A program made the position numbers and the translations under genes. Positions 38,346 to 46,464 of a stretch of DNA of 64,000 nucleotides are shown here, one piece after another. Origin of the DNA: Uliginosibacterium sp. 31-16 (lineage in GTDB: Bacteria > Pseudomonadota > Gammaproteobacteria > Burkholderiales > Rhodocyclaceae); contig NZ_JAVALZ010000001.1 in the NCBI RefSeq assembly GCF_030730865.1, positions 1,302,001 through 1,366,000 on the forward strand. Reading direction: 5' to 3'. Each line of letters begins with the position of its first letter. Positions within the stretch are counted from its first letter, which is position 1. Below the pieces are notes generated by a model. It had not been told where the DNA came from. It saw nothing but the letters and a program-made list of their open reading frames with translations, and searched no databases.

Positions 38346-38594
38346 TTAGCTCAAGACATCCAGTTGCCAGCGCGTATCGGTCGGCAGGATGCGCGCCAAC
38401 TTCTGCTTGCACCAGGCGAACTTCGGTTTCAAGACTCCTTGAACGAGCACCGTGCCATTGGTGTAGATCGTGATCGTGGGGCCAACCCAGAGCTGCAGTT
38501 TGTGCCCGCTCGGCACTGCGTCTGAGTTGCGAATACGGAAGCGGCTGGTAAGCAGGGCAAGTTCGATTTCAGTGGCGAGGTCGAGTTTCGACAT
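38346..38594 (-). CDS. Small hypothetical protein (82 aa)
   Basis: A soluble 82-residue protein with a strong GGAG ribosome site 10 bp before its ATG. The core KLQLWVGPTITIYTNGTVLVQGVLKP (read in parts) looks like a beta-strand, turn, beta-strand unit reminiscent of TBP-like or RNase HIII N-terminal domains, but the match is weak. It faces the AbrB-type gene across 157 bp holding a GTACAG/CTGTAC inverted repeat (near 38620-38644). Confidence 0.5.
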   Translation of the reverse strand: MSKLDLATEIELALLTSRFRIRNSDAVPSGHKLQLWVGPTITIYTNGTVLVQGVLKPKFAWCKQKLARILPTDTRWQLDVLS

Positions 38595-38751
38595 GATTTG
38601 TTACTCCTGTATGTTGAGTACAGGCACCCCGTGTGTCTGTACCCGCAGCCTTTACAGGACCGAACCAAAACAGCCGCCGAACTGATTTTTCGCGCCAAGG
38701 TAGGCATACCAATTTCGCTGAGTCGTAATGGCTATCAACGGAGGTGTGTCT

Positions 38752-38964
38752 ATGCCCAAGCTCTGTGTGTGGGGGAACAGTCTCGGCGTTCGCCTGCCGA
38801 GTCACGTTGCCGAGATGACGGGTGTGCGAGCGGGCGACGAGTTGAACGTCCGCGTGTCCGATGCGGGGATCATCGAGATCACCCCTGCCAAGCTGAGGAA
38901 GACGCCAACGTTCGCCCGCGCTTCAGCCCCGCGTGCGCCACGGAAAAGCAGTGATGAGTGGTAG
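38752..38964 (+). CDS. AbrB/MazE-type swapped-hairpin DNA-binding protein
   Basis: A 70-residue protein. MPKLCVWGNSLGVRLPSHVAE and GVRAGDELNVRVSDAGIIEITP (each read in parts) are the beta-strand loops of the MazE/AbrB fold, so it should bind DNA as a dimer. GGAGGTG at 38740-38746 selects ATG 38752 over ATG 38728. MazE-like proteins are usually antitoxins; no MazF or PIN toxin is adjacent. The gene 75 bp downstream is unknown. Confidence 0.78.
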   Translation: MPKLCVWGNSLGVRLPSHVAEMTGVRAGDELNVRVSDAGIIEITPAKLRKTPTFARASAPRAPRKSSDEW

Positions 38965-39039
38965 GGCGCGCAAAGTTGAAGAAGTGAAGACAGGCCACCG
39001 GGCGTTCTGTACCGTGGCAATACACTTGTGGAGATACTT

Positions 39040-39438
39040 ATGAGCGAAGCGGAAGTAGTCCGCCAGTTGGACGAGTTGGCGAAAAGACGCCCGATTTGTT
39101 TTGAACTGGGCAGGGTCGAAGTGGCGTCAGACGTGCGGGACCATCTCCGCGCACTTGGCGTGCAGGTCGAGTCGGTGCTGTCCTGGCATCAGCGCTTGCT
39201 GCCAGATGTCAATGTCATGGACAGCTCTGATCACGCCATAAATCTGGCTGCCGCCCCCAAGAAGCGGATGGTTTTATCCGTGTACGCACTTGGCGAGCAC
39301 AGAATTGGAGAAGGAGTACGCAGCCTGTGGGTGGAAACCGCTGACGGGCACGAACACACCGTTATGCGGCTCCTGCCCCCGCTGCCGAAGGCAAGCAACG
39401 AGAAGTGGTTTCAGCGCGTAGCCCGGCTACTGGGGTGA
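39040..39438 (+). CDS. Hypothetical protein after the AbrB-type gene
   Basis: A 132-residue protein of unknown family starting at ATG 39040 after GGAG. It begins EAEVVRQLDELAKRRPICFELGR and contains a predicted alpha/beta core (VRDHLRALGVQVESVLSWHQRL). There are no catalytic motifs I can name. Same strand as the AbrB-type gene at 75 bp, so it is the only candidate toxin partner, without other support. Confidence 0.55.
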   Translation: MSEAEVVRQLDELAKRRPICFELGRVEVASDVRDHLRALGVQVESVLSWHQRLLPDVNVMDSSDHAINLAAAPKKRMVLSVYALGEHRIGEGVRSLWVETADGHEHTVMRLLPPLPKASNEKWFQRVARLLG

Positions 39439-39468
39439 AGCGGCAACTCTTCAGGAGTGGGATGTATG

Positions 39469-39491
39469 GGCGGGTTTCGTTAATACCCGCC
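39469..39491. terminator. Hairpin between convergent genes
   Basis: A perfect 7-bp GGCGGGT/ACCCGCC stem with a 9-nt loop lies between the stops of the 132-aa gene and the Abi_C gene. It has no U-tract, so it is a weak or factor-dependent terminator. Confidence 0.5.
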
Positions 39492-39500
39492 TTCAGTACA

Positions 39501-40301
39501 TCAAGCAGCCCCAAGCCAACGTTCCATCACGAAAATCACAATGGTGTGCGACGCATGAACGGCCAAACGAGCCTCTGACGGAACGATTTTCGGCGGCTCG
39601 ATGCCGCGCCCGTGTGCTGATCCGATGTGTGTGCGGTAGGCGCCAACACCATCCACTATCGACGCGAGCCCCTGCAATATTCGCTTCTGATCGTCTTGCA
39701 ACGTAGGATCGACATTGAGGCCAAGATGCTGCTGCACTACCTTCCAGAGAGGGCCTATTGTCTGCTTGGAAGGCATCTCCAGCTCGTGCATCTCAATATA
39801 GGTCTTGCACAGGGCCTCGATAATGGCGCTCGCCGCAGTGATCGCAGCATGCGGATCGCGGTCAACGTGTGAGATGGCGCGTTGGAACTCTGCTTCGATA
39901 GATGAAAAGTCGCCGATCTTGAAATAGTCCGCGAGTGACTTTGCCGCTGGACTCGCTCCCGCCAAAGTGATGACCCCATTCATCTGGTACGCCAACTGAT
40001 TTTTCGCCAGACTTGCCCGGATGCGCTCCTGTCCGGAGCCAATCTTCTGGTCCCCGTCGTTGAGCTCCAGATCCATGAACTTCTGAATGATCTGTCCAAG
40101 CACTTGCAGTGGATCGACGGCCGGATCATCGTTACACCGCCTGAGCCAACTGCTGCACTTCGTTTCGCAGTTTCCTTCGGGGACACCTCCCGGCGCGCCG
40201 CTCTCCATGAACAGGGCGTTCAATGTTGAATGGCTATAGTAATACTCGGCGAGAACAGAGGACACGGCGCCAATGACGGAATTGGGAATCCTATTGGTCA
40301 C
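39501..40301 (-). CDS. Abortive infection protein with Abi_C-type C-terminal domain
   Basis: A 266-residue protein. The C-terminal 130 residues (DPHAAITAASAIIEALCKTYIE, read in parts, then LQGLASIVDGVGAYRTHIGSAHGRG) match the Abi_C domain found in abortive-infection proteins; the RTHxGxAHG ending is its best mark. The start appears to be GTG 40301, 23 bp after the stop of the DUF3732 ATPase gene and in the same direction, so it is probably the fourth gene of the ABC-3C operon. An ATG 32 codons inside is an alternative start. Confidence 0.72.
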   Translation of the reverse strand: MTNRIPNSVIGAVSSVLAEYYYSHSTLNALFMESGAPGGVPEGNCETKCSSWLRRCNDDPAVDPLQVLGQIIQKFMDLELNDGDQKIGSGQERIRASLAKNQLAYQMNGVITLAGASPAAKSLADYFKIGDFSSIEAEFQRAISHVDRDPHAAITAASAIIEALCKTYIEMHELEMPSKQTIGPLWKVVQQHLGLNVDPTLQDDQKRILQGLASIVDGVGAYRTHIGSAHGRGIEPPKIVPSEARLAVHASHTIVIFVMERWLGAA

Positions 40302-40324
40302 GGCTCTTCACCCAGCTTTTCTGG

Positions 40325-42286
40325 TCAAGAAGTTAGTTGAGACATCAAGGGCCAGTCTTCCGGCACCAGTGCAGGCGGTTTGGTCCATGGCTGTTCAACC
40401 AAAGAATCTTGGAACCACTGGTCTCGAAGATTGGCATGTTCGGTCACTATGAGCTGGAAACCAGGGACGTCCTTCTTCGTGAAATTCAGCAATAACTCGA
40501 ACAAGCGACGGACTGCTGCCAGATCGGCATCTGCCTCCGTTTTCTGAACAGTTCCATCCGCTTCTTGGTAGACCTTCTCCGAAGGGAAATAGACTTGGGT
40601 TGGCTGGTCGATCAGCAGAAACTGAGGAATCGGGCAGTTATTCTTCGAGGCGAAAAGGTGCAGAGCCAGCAATGCCGAGAGGTGATAAGCCAGATGGTTC
40701 TCACCACCGCCGGTTCGGCTCATAGGCACCGGACGATCCGGGCGGTCGAAAACGATGGTGAGATGATTCAGGTCGAAGCGTGCAGGGAAGGCGCTGAACT
40801 CCGCTTCGAAAATCTGGATGTACCGTGATACCTGCGCAGAGATGTTGTTCAGAACTGAAGTTAATCGTTCGTGACTGTCGTCGGCACCGACTTTTTTCTC
40901 AAGTTCTTCGACCTTGAACTTCAGGCGGCGGTGCTCTGCTTCGCGCGCAATCAACTCCGCATTGGGAACAAGATTTTCCAAGAACAAGCTGATGCGACCG
41001 ACAACCCGTGCCGCCGCGTTGTTGCGCGTCCCCATTTGCGCGATCACTTCATTGGCTGCGATCGCAGCAGACAACTCCGCTTCCTTATTCTTTATCGCAT
41101 CCACGACCTCGCGTACCTTGTCATCCTGCTCGGCAAGGTACGCCTCCAATTTGGGGCGTTGGCCCACGACAATGCTCATTTCTTCGTCGAGTGTTGCTAG
41201 TTCTTTAAGGAGCACTTGTGCAACAGGAGACTCCAGAGCCAGGTTCGCTTCGCAGAATGGCCACTGCCATTCACCGGTCTCAGGGTTCTTGGGGAGGGCC
41301 TTAATGGACGCGAGTCGATCTTTTTGCTCCAGCGCCTCACTTTCAAAGCCGCCAGCTCGCTTAGAAAACAGGCGAGCGGCATCGACCTTAGATTGGGCCT
41401 CCCGTCTGTCCTTGCGCAACTGGCTAATCTCCTCTTCGAGCCGAGATATTCTTTGACCGTCGTCGTCGGGAACCGAGGCCGGCTTCCATTGCAGGGCAGT
41501 ACGCAGGGCGTCGATAACGCCGTCTGGCCCAGCCTGCTGATTCTCCGGCGTGATGATACCAACCACCTTGGCCTCCGAGAAAAGGCCGATTCCCTTCTGC
41601 TGGGACGTATCGATGGCATCACGCGCCTGTTCGAGGAGCTTTGCGCTGAGCTTCAGCTCACGCTGTGCTGCGCGTAGTTTGGCTTCCAGCTCATACCGGT
41701 CATTGGATGAAATGCCAAGAAGAATCGGCAAAGTGTCGCGGATCGCCTGCGGCTGAAACGCTTCATTCTGACGATAAAAAAGTTGGTCTTTGTTGGCGAC
41801 AATGCCCTGTTTCTGGAATAAGTAGTAGTACGTGTGCTTGACGTTCGCGTCATAGCTTTCCCGGCTGTGTTCTATCGCAACGTCAGTACGGTTCTCCGGG
41901 ATGCCCAACAGCCGCGACAGCAGTGCAGCCACCGCATCGTCATCGGTGTTGACCACCAATTCTCTAAAGTCGGGGATTGCCAGTTGATGCCCTCTTCGCT
42001 GCATGGCGGTGCTGCAGCTTATGGCACCAGCGCTAGGCGTGGGTTTTGCAATCAGTACTTGTTCCTGAGGGAACTGATAGATCACAACGAACCACGCCAC
42101 CTTGTCGCGAATGATGCCTTCTGGAACATTGAAGGTTGAGCGCCCCATGCAGTATTCGATGATCTCGGAGAGTGCTGATTTTCCGGTGGAGGAACGGCCA
42201 GTGATGACGTTCAGGCCATCCACTTTGAATTGAAGATCTCGGCGCTGCCCGTCGTGACTGTAGATATGAATCGATTTGATTTTCAT
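40325..42286 (-). CDS. ABC-3C system ATPase, DUF3732 (SMC/RecN-like)
   Basis: A 653-residue SMC-like ABC ATPase. Walker A is GRSSTGKSAL at 30-39. The middle (about 190-480) is coiled coil (EEEISQLRKDRREAQSKVDA) interrupted by an unusual hinge with WPFCEANL where a zinc-type cysteine pair is partly lost. The C-terminal head has signature SRTGGGENHLAYHLSA and Walker B PQFLLIDQPTQVYFP. In the ABC three-component systems described by comparative genomics, this ATPase is thought to sense invading DNA or complexes and license the effector. Its ATG overlaps the middle-component stop (ATGA). Confidence 0.85.
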   Translation of the reverse strand: MKIKSIHIYSHDGQRRDLQFKVDGLNVITGRSSTGKSALSEIIEYCMGRSTFNVPEGIIRDKVAWFVVIYQFPQEQVLIAKPTPSAGAISCSTAMQRRGHQLAIPDFRELVVNTDDDAVAALLSRLLGIPENRTDVAIEHSRESYDANVKHTYYYLFQKQGIVANKDQLFYRQNEAFQPQAIRDTLPILLGISSNDRYELEAKLRAAQRELKLSAKLLEQARDAIDTSQQKGIGLFSEAKVVGIITPENQQAGPDGVIDALRTALQWKPASVPDDDGQRISRLEEEISQLRKDRREAQSKVDAARLFSKRAGGFESEALEQKDRLASIKALPKNPETGEWQWPFCEANLALESPVAQVLLKELATLDEEMSIVVGQRPKLEAYLAEQDDKVREVVDAIKNKEAELSAAIAANEVIAQMGTRNNAAARVVGRISLFLENLVPNAELIAREAEHRRLKFKVEELEKKVGADDSHERLTSVLNNISAQVSRYIQIFEAEFSAFPARFDLNHLTIVFDRPDRPVPMSRTGGGENHLAYHLSALLALHLFASKNNCPIPQFLLIDQPTQVYFPSEKVYQEADGTVQKTEADADLAAVRRLFELLLNFTKKDVPGFQLIVTEHANLRDQWFQDSLVEQPWTKPPALVPEDWPLMSQLTS

Positions 42287-42771
42287 GGGCGTATTCCAAA
42301 TGTTGTGTACACCGTCACGCGGTCTGCGATGCGCGCGAATTCTTTTCCAACAATGCGTGCGACGCGCTGGCAGGAGATGGACTCATCGGTCCCTGTCACG
42401 GATTTCCGAACGCGTTTCGGCACAGTCTTCAATCGGCCATCTTGTGACACGACAAAACATCCTCGTTCCATCAGCACGCCAAAAGCTTCGAGCGCAAACG
42501 GCAGCAGGTCACGGGCGCGGTCGGCGAAGCCAACCAGCAACTGAGGATTCTTTTCAACGATTTTCAGAAGATAGCTGCGAGAACTGCCCGCGATCACTTC
42601 GCGAGAGTCTTTCTGCAAACACAGCGGCAACACCAGCAGCGCAAGGGAGAACGGCATCCCGTCCGGGTTCTCCTCCTCGTAGCCTTGCAATGCCCTGAAA
42701 AGGACCAGGCCGCAGAACGCGGGGTTGAAAAGATTTTTGACTTCAAATGGTCGTTGGTCCCATCTTTTCAT
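42283..42771 (-). CDS. ABC-3C system middle component
   Basis: A 162-residue protein of the MC type that links ATPase and effector in three-component ABC systems. The FNPAFCGLVLFRALQGYEEE start, the LALLVLPLCLQKDSR segment and the wHTH-like middle (LLVGFADRARDLLPFALEAFGVLMERG, in parts) fit that group. It overlaps both neighbours by 4 bp, so the three proteins are made together. Assignment to a numbered MC class is not attempted. Confidence 0.78.
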   Translation of the reverse strand: MKRWDQRPFEVKNLFNPAFCGLVLFRALQGYEEENPDGMPFSLALLVLPLCLQKDSREVIAGSSRSYLLKIVEKNPQLLVGFADRARDLLPFALEAFGVLMERGCFVVSQDGRLKTVPKRVRKSVTGTDESISCQRVARIVGKEFARIADRVTVYTTFGIRP

Positions 42772-43988
42772 TCTGCGGCCCCCAACAACTGGCCGACACG
42801 GTCAAGGAAACGTGGGTGCCAATAGACTCTTGGAAGCGGTCGGCTGTTTGCAAGAATATGAAATCCGCCGCGCACAACATAAGGCTCGGTCACACGCTCC
42901 CGAATGCGAAGTGCGCTGCTGTCACCACTCTCCAAATCAGCCCATCGATACAGCGCTTTGCCCGCTTCCAAGAGAACTGAATCCGCGCTGTCCTCATCAA
43001 GTTCCTCGAAGACCACATCCCGGTAGCGACTCCATTCATCCACAAGGCGGTCTTCGTATTCTTCCATTTCTCCCGAAACAAGAAGATTTTGGCGAGCCCA
43101 GGAAGACCGCTGCTCGAAAGCTCGGTAGTAGTCCAATATGGCATTGCGAATGCGGTTGGAGGCAATTCCAATTTCTCGCAGTTGGACAACAAACAGGCGC
43201 GGATCATTGTCTGCGTCGATTTCTCCTGCGGGCACCTTTCCTCGGAAGGTGATCGGGAGGTTGTCTGACTTGTACTCCTCGGCAAACGCGGAAAGCTTGT
43301 CTGAGATTTCGTAACCGAAGATGGCGTCTGTACGCTTTCCGACCAAAAGATTGACGATGGTGTCATTCCACCAACCTTCGAGGCGCTCGAAAATGGCGTC
43401 GCGGTTGTCACGCTGGATGCTGCGCATATGCTGGTCTTTGATGATTGAAGGCACATCGTCGATGCGCGGCCCTCCATCAAATATCACGATACGCGCAAGA
43501 AAATCATCCTTCTCGTCATCGTTGAGTTTGTGGAATTCGGTAGCGATTTCACCAATGAGTTTCGAATCAGACCTAGCCAGAGCGTCGGCAGCAACCTGTG
43601 ACAGGGATGCTCCCGCGTCGTCTGTCGGAGGTTCCGGCAAGAAGCGCTGTAAAAACGAGGTATTTGAAACGGTGCCCGTCGAAAACAGAAAGAAGCGGAG
43701 ACTCGCCTCGCTGCGCCCATCGCGATTGTAGCGAGCCAGCCAGATTCGGACTGACTTCCAGAAGTCCGTAGACAAGTCAGTCAGACGATCACCAACTCCC
43801 TTGTGTTTAAGTGAGGCGAGCGTTTTGACGCCACCCTTGTCAAGGAAGTCAAGGTCGTCGTCTTTTTCAATTAAAACCGATGTGCTCTCTGGCAACTGCA
43901 AGAGCCGAAGCAGTGCAAAGCGGGGCTGGTAGATGTACCCCAGTCCCTGCTCGCCGGCCGAATACTGGTCAGTAGAACTCTCCGCCAT
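42768..43988 (-). CDS. ABC-3C system effector with restriction-endonuclease-like domain
   Basis: A 406-residue protein. The N-terminus reads GLGYIYQPRFALLRLLQLPE, then IEKDDDLDFLDKGG and LASLKHKG. This is the Cap4/DUF4297-type nuclease pattern: Glu41, an acidic pair near 44-47 and a lysine at 61 in the xLK position. The C-terminal 200 residues end in GGFHILANSRPLPRVYWHPRF, as in ABC-3C effector C-terminal domains. ATG 43988 follows an AAGGA site and starts just before the nuclease domain; the frame from 44072 is less likely. Predicted to cut DNA when released by the ATPase. Confidence 0.78.
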   Translation of the reverse strand: MAESSTDQYSAGEQGLGYIYQPRFALLRLLQLPESTSVLIEKDDDLDFLDKGGVKTLASLKHKGVGDRLTDLSTDFWKSVRIWLARYNRDGRSEASLRFFLFSTGTVSNTSFLQRFLPEPPTDDAGASLSQVAADALARSDSKLIGEIATEFHKLNDDEKDDFLARIVIFDGGPRIDDVPSIIKDQHMRSIQRDNRDAIFERLEGWWNDTIVNLLVGKRTDAIFGYEISDKLSAFAEEYKSDNLPITFRGKVPAGEIDADNDPRLFVVQLREIGIASNRIRNAILDYYRAFEQRSSWARQNLLVSGEMEEYEDRLVDEWSRYRDVVFEELDEDSADSVLLEAGKALYRWADLESGDSSALRIRERVTEPYVVRGGFHILANSRPLPRVYWHPRFLDRVGQLLGAAE

Positions 43989-44350
43989 GCTCAAGTCCTT
44001 GCGTCCATTGTTAATGTTAGAGGGGGCGAAGGAATGAAAACCCGCCTCAACATGATATTGCCCTAAATTCATGCTAGGCAGCTAGTTTCAACCGGCGCTT
44101 TGCCGACCAAATTTTGCTAGCGGCCGAGAGGCCGAAAAGGCTGAACTACCTCACAAACGTAGGCCAGCCGAAGTTGAATCACGTTTGATCCACCCATACA
44201 CACTCTGACATGATGGTAGCGCAGCCGCATTCGTGACTGCGCCACCCCTCCTGCAGCACCAATCCCCACGCACTTCCCGCACCGCGCCAAGGCCCGCCCT
44301 TGGCGTTTTGCTTTGTGCTGCGCGGGTGGCTCACTTTCACAGGAGCCATC

Positions 44351-44668
44351 ATGGATCAACACCAATCTCAGCCCGCCGTATCTCGCCCTCTGTCACCGGC
44401 ACCGCTTTTCTCACTGGGCCAAGTCGTCGCCACGCCAGCCGTAATCGACCACCTGATGGAACACGGGATATCGGCACGTACCTTTCTCCACAGGCACCAA
44501 CACGGCGACTGGGGCGACGTGTGTAGCGAGGATGCGGCGACGAACGAATCCGCCATCAAGCACGGCTTTCGCATCCTGTCCTCTTACGAGTGCGCAGGCG
44601 AACGGCTGTGGATCATCACGGAAGCCGACCGAAGCGTGACTACCTTGCTCCGGCCGGACGAGTATTGA
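44351..44668 (+). CDS. Conserved accessory-element protein (105 aa)
   Basis: A 105-residue soluble protein with AGGAG 5 bp before ATG 44351. It has the pattern FSLGQVVATPAVIDHLMEHGI, RHQHGDWGDVCSEDAATNES and RLWIITEADRSVTTLLRPDEY (each in parts), seen in small proteins carried by plasmids and islands and sometimes mis-annotated as restriction subunits. Function unknown. It is 1 bp before the next gene and likely part of a three-gene unit ending in the recombinase. Confidence 0.65.
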   Translation: MDQHQSQPAVSRPLSPAPLFSLGQVVATPAVIDHLMEHGISARTFLHRHQHGDWGDVCSEDAATNESAIKHGFRILSSYECAGERLWIITEADRSVTTLLRPDEY

Positions 44669-44669
44669 C

Positions 44670-45071
44670 ATGGAAACCCTAAACGCTTTTCTGCGCGGTG
44701 TTCCATTACGTTCTGATCGGCCGATGTACGACCTGCTTCGCCAGCTTCCCTTGCTGAGTGCCGCACCAGGAGCAGCGGTCGATTACGAGGCCGCAGACGC
44801 AGCACTTCTCGTCTCGATTGCCGACAACGCCGAGACCGCCATGCAGGTTGTACATCGCGGCTTGCAGGCAATCGGCGTACTGCTGGCCAACTCCTCACCG
44901 GAGTACGAAACCAAGGAGCTGTCGGCAGCAACGGTCGAGGCCATTGGCTGGCTCATCGCTGAGTTGGCGGACGTTTCGGCGACTGCACATCTCTACTCAG
45001 CGGCGTGCCGACGCCACACGTTCGACTTCGATCCACCAGAGCCACGCGTTATCCCTCCAGCCATCCCATGA
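44670..45071 (+). CDS. Hypothetical protein (133 aa)
   Basis: A 133-residue helical, acidic protein. The centre (AADAALLVSIADNAETAMQVVHRGLQAIG) and ATVEAIGWLIAELADVSATAHLY read as a helical bundle. No family recognised. It is tightly packed between the 105-aa gene (1-bp gap) and the recombinase frame (its stop overlaps an ATG as ATGA), suggesting co-transcription. Confidence 0.55.
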   Translation: METLNAFLRGVPLRSDRPMYDLLRQLPLLSAAPGAAVDYEAADAALLVSIADNAETAMQVVHRGLQAIGVLLANSSPEYETKELSAATVEAIGWLIAELADVSATAHLYSAACRRHTFDFDPPEPRVIPPAIP

Positions 45072-45256
45072 GAGTCCATTCCGGGCTCTTTTCATTTCGG
45101 CACATCCAACGCGGGCAGCCTGCCGATTCCGCAGGCATTCGCCTCAATCCATCAATCATCGCCGCGTTTCACGGCAAGCCGCTGACGTACGAAAAATCGC
45201 AGTTTGCGAATCGCTGCCGGAGCCTCAAAAACGCTCAAAACGAAAGCAAAGCCAAC

Positions 45257-46174
45257 ATGACACGCAATACACGGCTGAGCGCCGAAACGCTCACAGAGGC
45301 CGATTTAATGGCAGCTGCACGTGCAGCCTCGACGCGCAGCGAGTACGCTAAGGATGTTCAATACTTCGCGGCGGCGGGGTACAGCATTCCCGCCACCGTT
45401 GGCGAACTGGCCGAGTACATCACCAAGGAGGCCGCACGTATCAAACCGCGCACGCTGGCAAGACGCCTAGTCGCAATTCATGTCGCACACACTGAGCGCG
45501 GGCACGCCAGCCCTGTGCATGCGCCACGGATCAAACAGCTCATGAAAGGCATTCGGCGATCAGTTGGAACGGCACCGCGTCAGGTTGCCGCATTGATGAA
45601 AACCGATCTGCTGGAGCTGCTGCTGGTGGCAAACAAAGGGCGGCCGATGCAGGCAGCGCGTGACGTTGCCTTGCTACTGGTCGGCTGGGTGGGGGCGTTC
45701 AGAAGAAGCGAGGTTGCTAGCCTGCGAGTGGAGGATGTGAGCTGGCTGGACGGCAGCGCTATTGAGATTCTGCTTCGGCACTCGAAAGTGGATCAGGAAG
45801 GGCAAGGCTACGTGAAATTCCTGCCAGCCTCGCATGGTGCATGGTGCCCGAGCAAGGCGCTCAAGCACTGGCTTGAAGTATCGGGCATAACCAGCGGTTA
45901 CATTTTCCGGCCGATCAATCGTCACGACCAGATCGGTGACGCAGCTCTAACGCCACACTCCGTGGCTCGTATCGTCAAGCGATTGGCCGAGCAGGCAGGG
46001 CGCGACCCTAGCGCCTACTCGGGGCATTCATTGCGCAGCGGCTTCGTATCGGCGGGGATTTTGGCGGGCGTGCCGAGTTACCAGTTGATGCAGGTGACAG
46101 GGCATCGAAGTGAGGCGACCTTGCAGAAGTACGTGCGGATCAGGGATCGGCGCAAGATTACATCCCTGCTGTGA
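45257..46174 (+). CDS. Second tyrosine recombinase
   Basis: A 305-residue XerC/D- or phage-like recombinase: core-binding domain (STRSEYAKDVQYFAAAG) and catalytic residues Arg150 (FRRSEVASL), Lys177, His257 and Arg260 (GHSLRSGF), His283 (TGHRSEATL) and Tyr292. It is about 40% like typical plasmid-borne integrases in layout only; no search was run. ATG 45257 gives a normal N-terminus; an ATG at 45068 would add 63 residues and is coupled to the preceding stop. It lacks the arm-binding domain of the main integrase, so it probably acts at a different site. Confidence 0.82.
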   Translation: MTRNTRLSAETLTEADLMAAARAASTRSEYAKDVQYFAAAGYSIPATVGELAEYITKEAARIKPRTLARRLVAIHVAHTERGHASPVHAPRIKQLMKGIRRSVGTAPRQVAALMKTDLLELLLVANKGRPMQAARDVALLLVGWVGAFRRSEVASLRVEDVSWLDGSAIEILLRHSKVDQEGQGYVKFLPASHGAWCPSKALKHWLEVSGITSGYIFRPINRHDQIGDAALTPHSVARIVKRLAEQAGRDPSAYSGHSLRSGFVSAGILAGVPSYQLMQVTGHRSEATLQKYVRIRDRRKITSLL

Positions 46175-46179
46175 AAAGC

Positions 46180-46464
46180 GCCGCCCGTGTTTTCATCGAC
46201 TGTTAGCTGTCGAATTGGAATGGCAAAGCAGGCCCTAATTCGACGTTTGAGGTGAAGGACGGAAGACTCGCTGAGTGTGTGGATGACAAAGCCATCGCGA
46301 GACAACTTAGCCACCGCTCAAGTACCCACTCATGCTATCTGTCATTTCTGAACGTCTGCACGCGAAGATACCGAAAAGTCTCTTTTTACGGAGACCAATT
46401 GCAACCATTGGTTACCCAGTGATTGAGGAGGAGCCGAGAGCCGTCCTTCAGGTCGGAGTTTAAC
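46180..46464 (-). ncRNA. Candidate DRT3-associated non-coding RNA
   Basis: This 285-bp space has no gene. On the minus strand, in line with and just after the second reverse transcriptase, it carries CACACAC (46275-46281), an ACCAAT/ATTGGT hairpin (near 46390-46413) and a GTCGAATT/AATTCGAC hairpin (46209-46244). DRT3 systems are reported to use a structured RNA; as I recall, an ACACAC template in that RNA directs one of the two polymerases. The end points and the RNA itself are inferred. Confidence 0.42.

Noticed and set aside
39436-39453. TGAAG/CTTCA stem as another member of the bulged hairpin family
   Set aside because: Only a 5-bp stem without the inner CCGC/GCGG pair; a chance similarity.
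40325-42286. DUF3732 protein as a Wadjet/SMC condensin
   Set aside because: The JetA/B/D partners are missing, and the overlap with middle and effector components points to an ABC-3C system.
46209-46244. Hairpin as an integron attC site for the second recombinase
   Set aside because: The R' and R'' core sites (GTTRRRY and RYYYAAC) are not both present, and the recombinase lacks a clear integron-type insertion.
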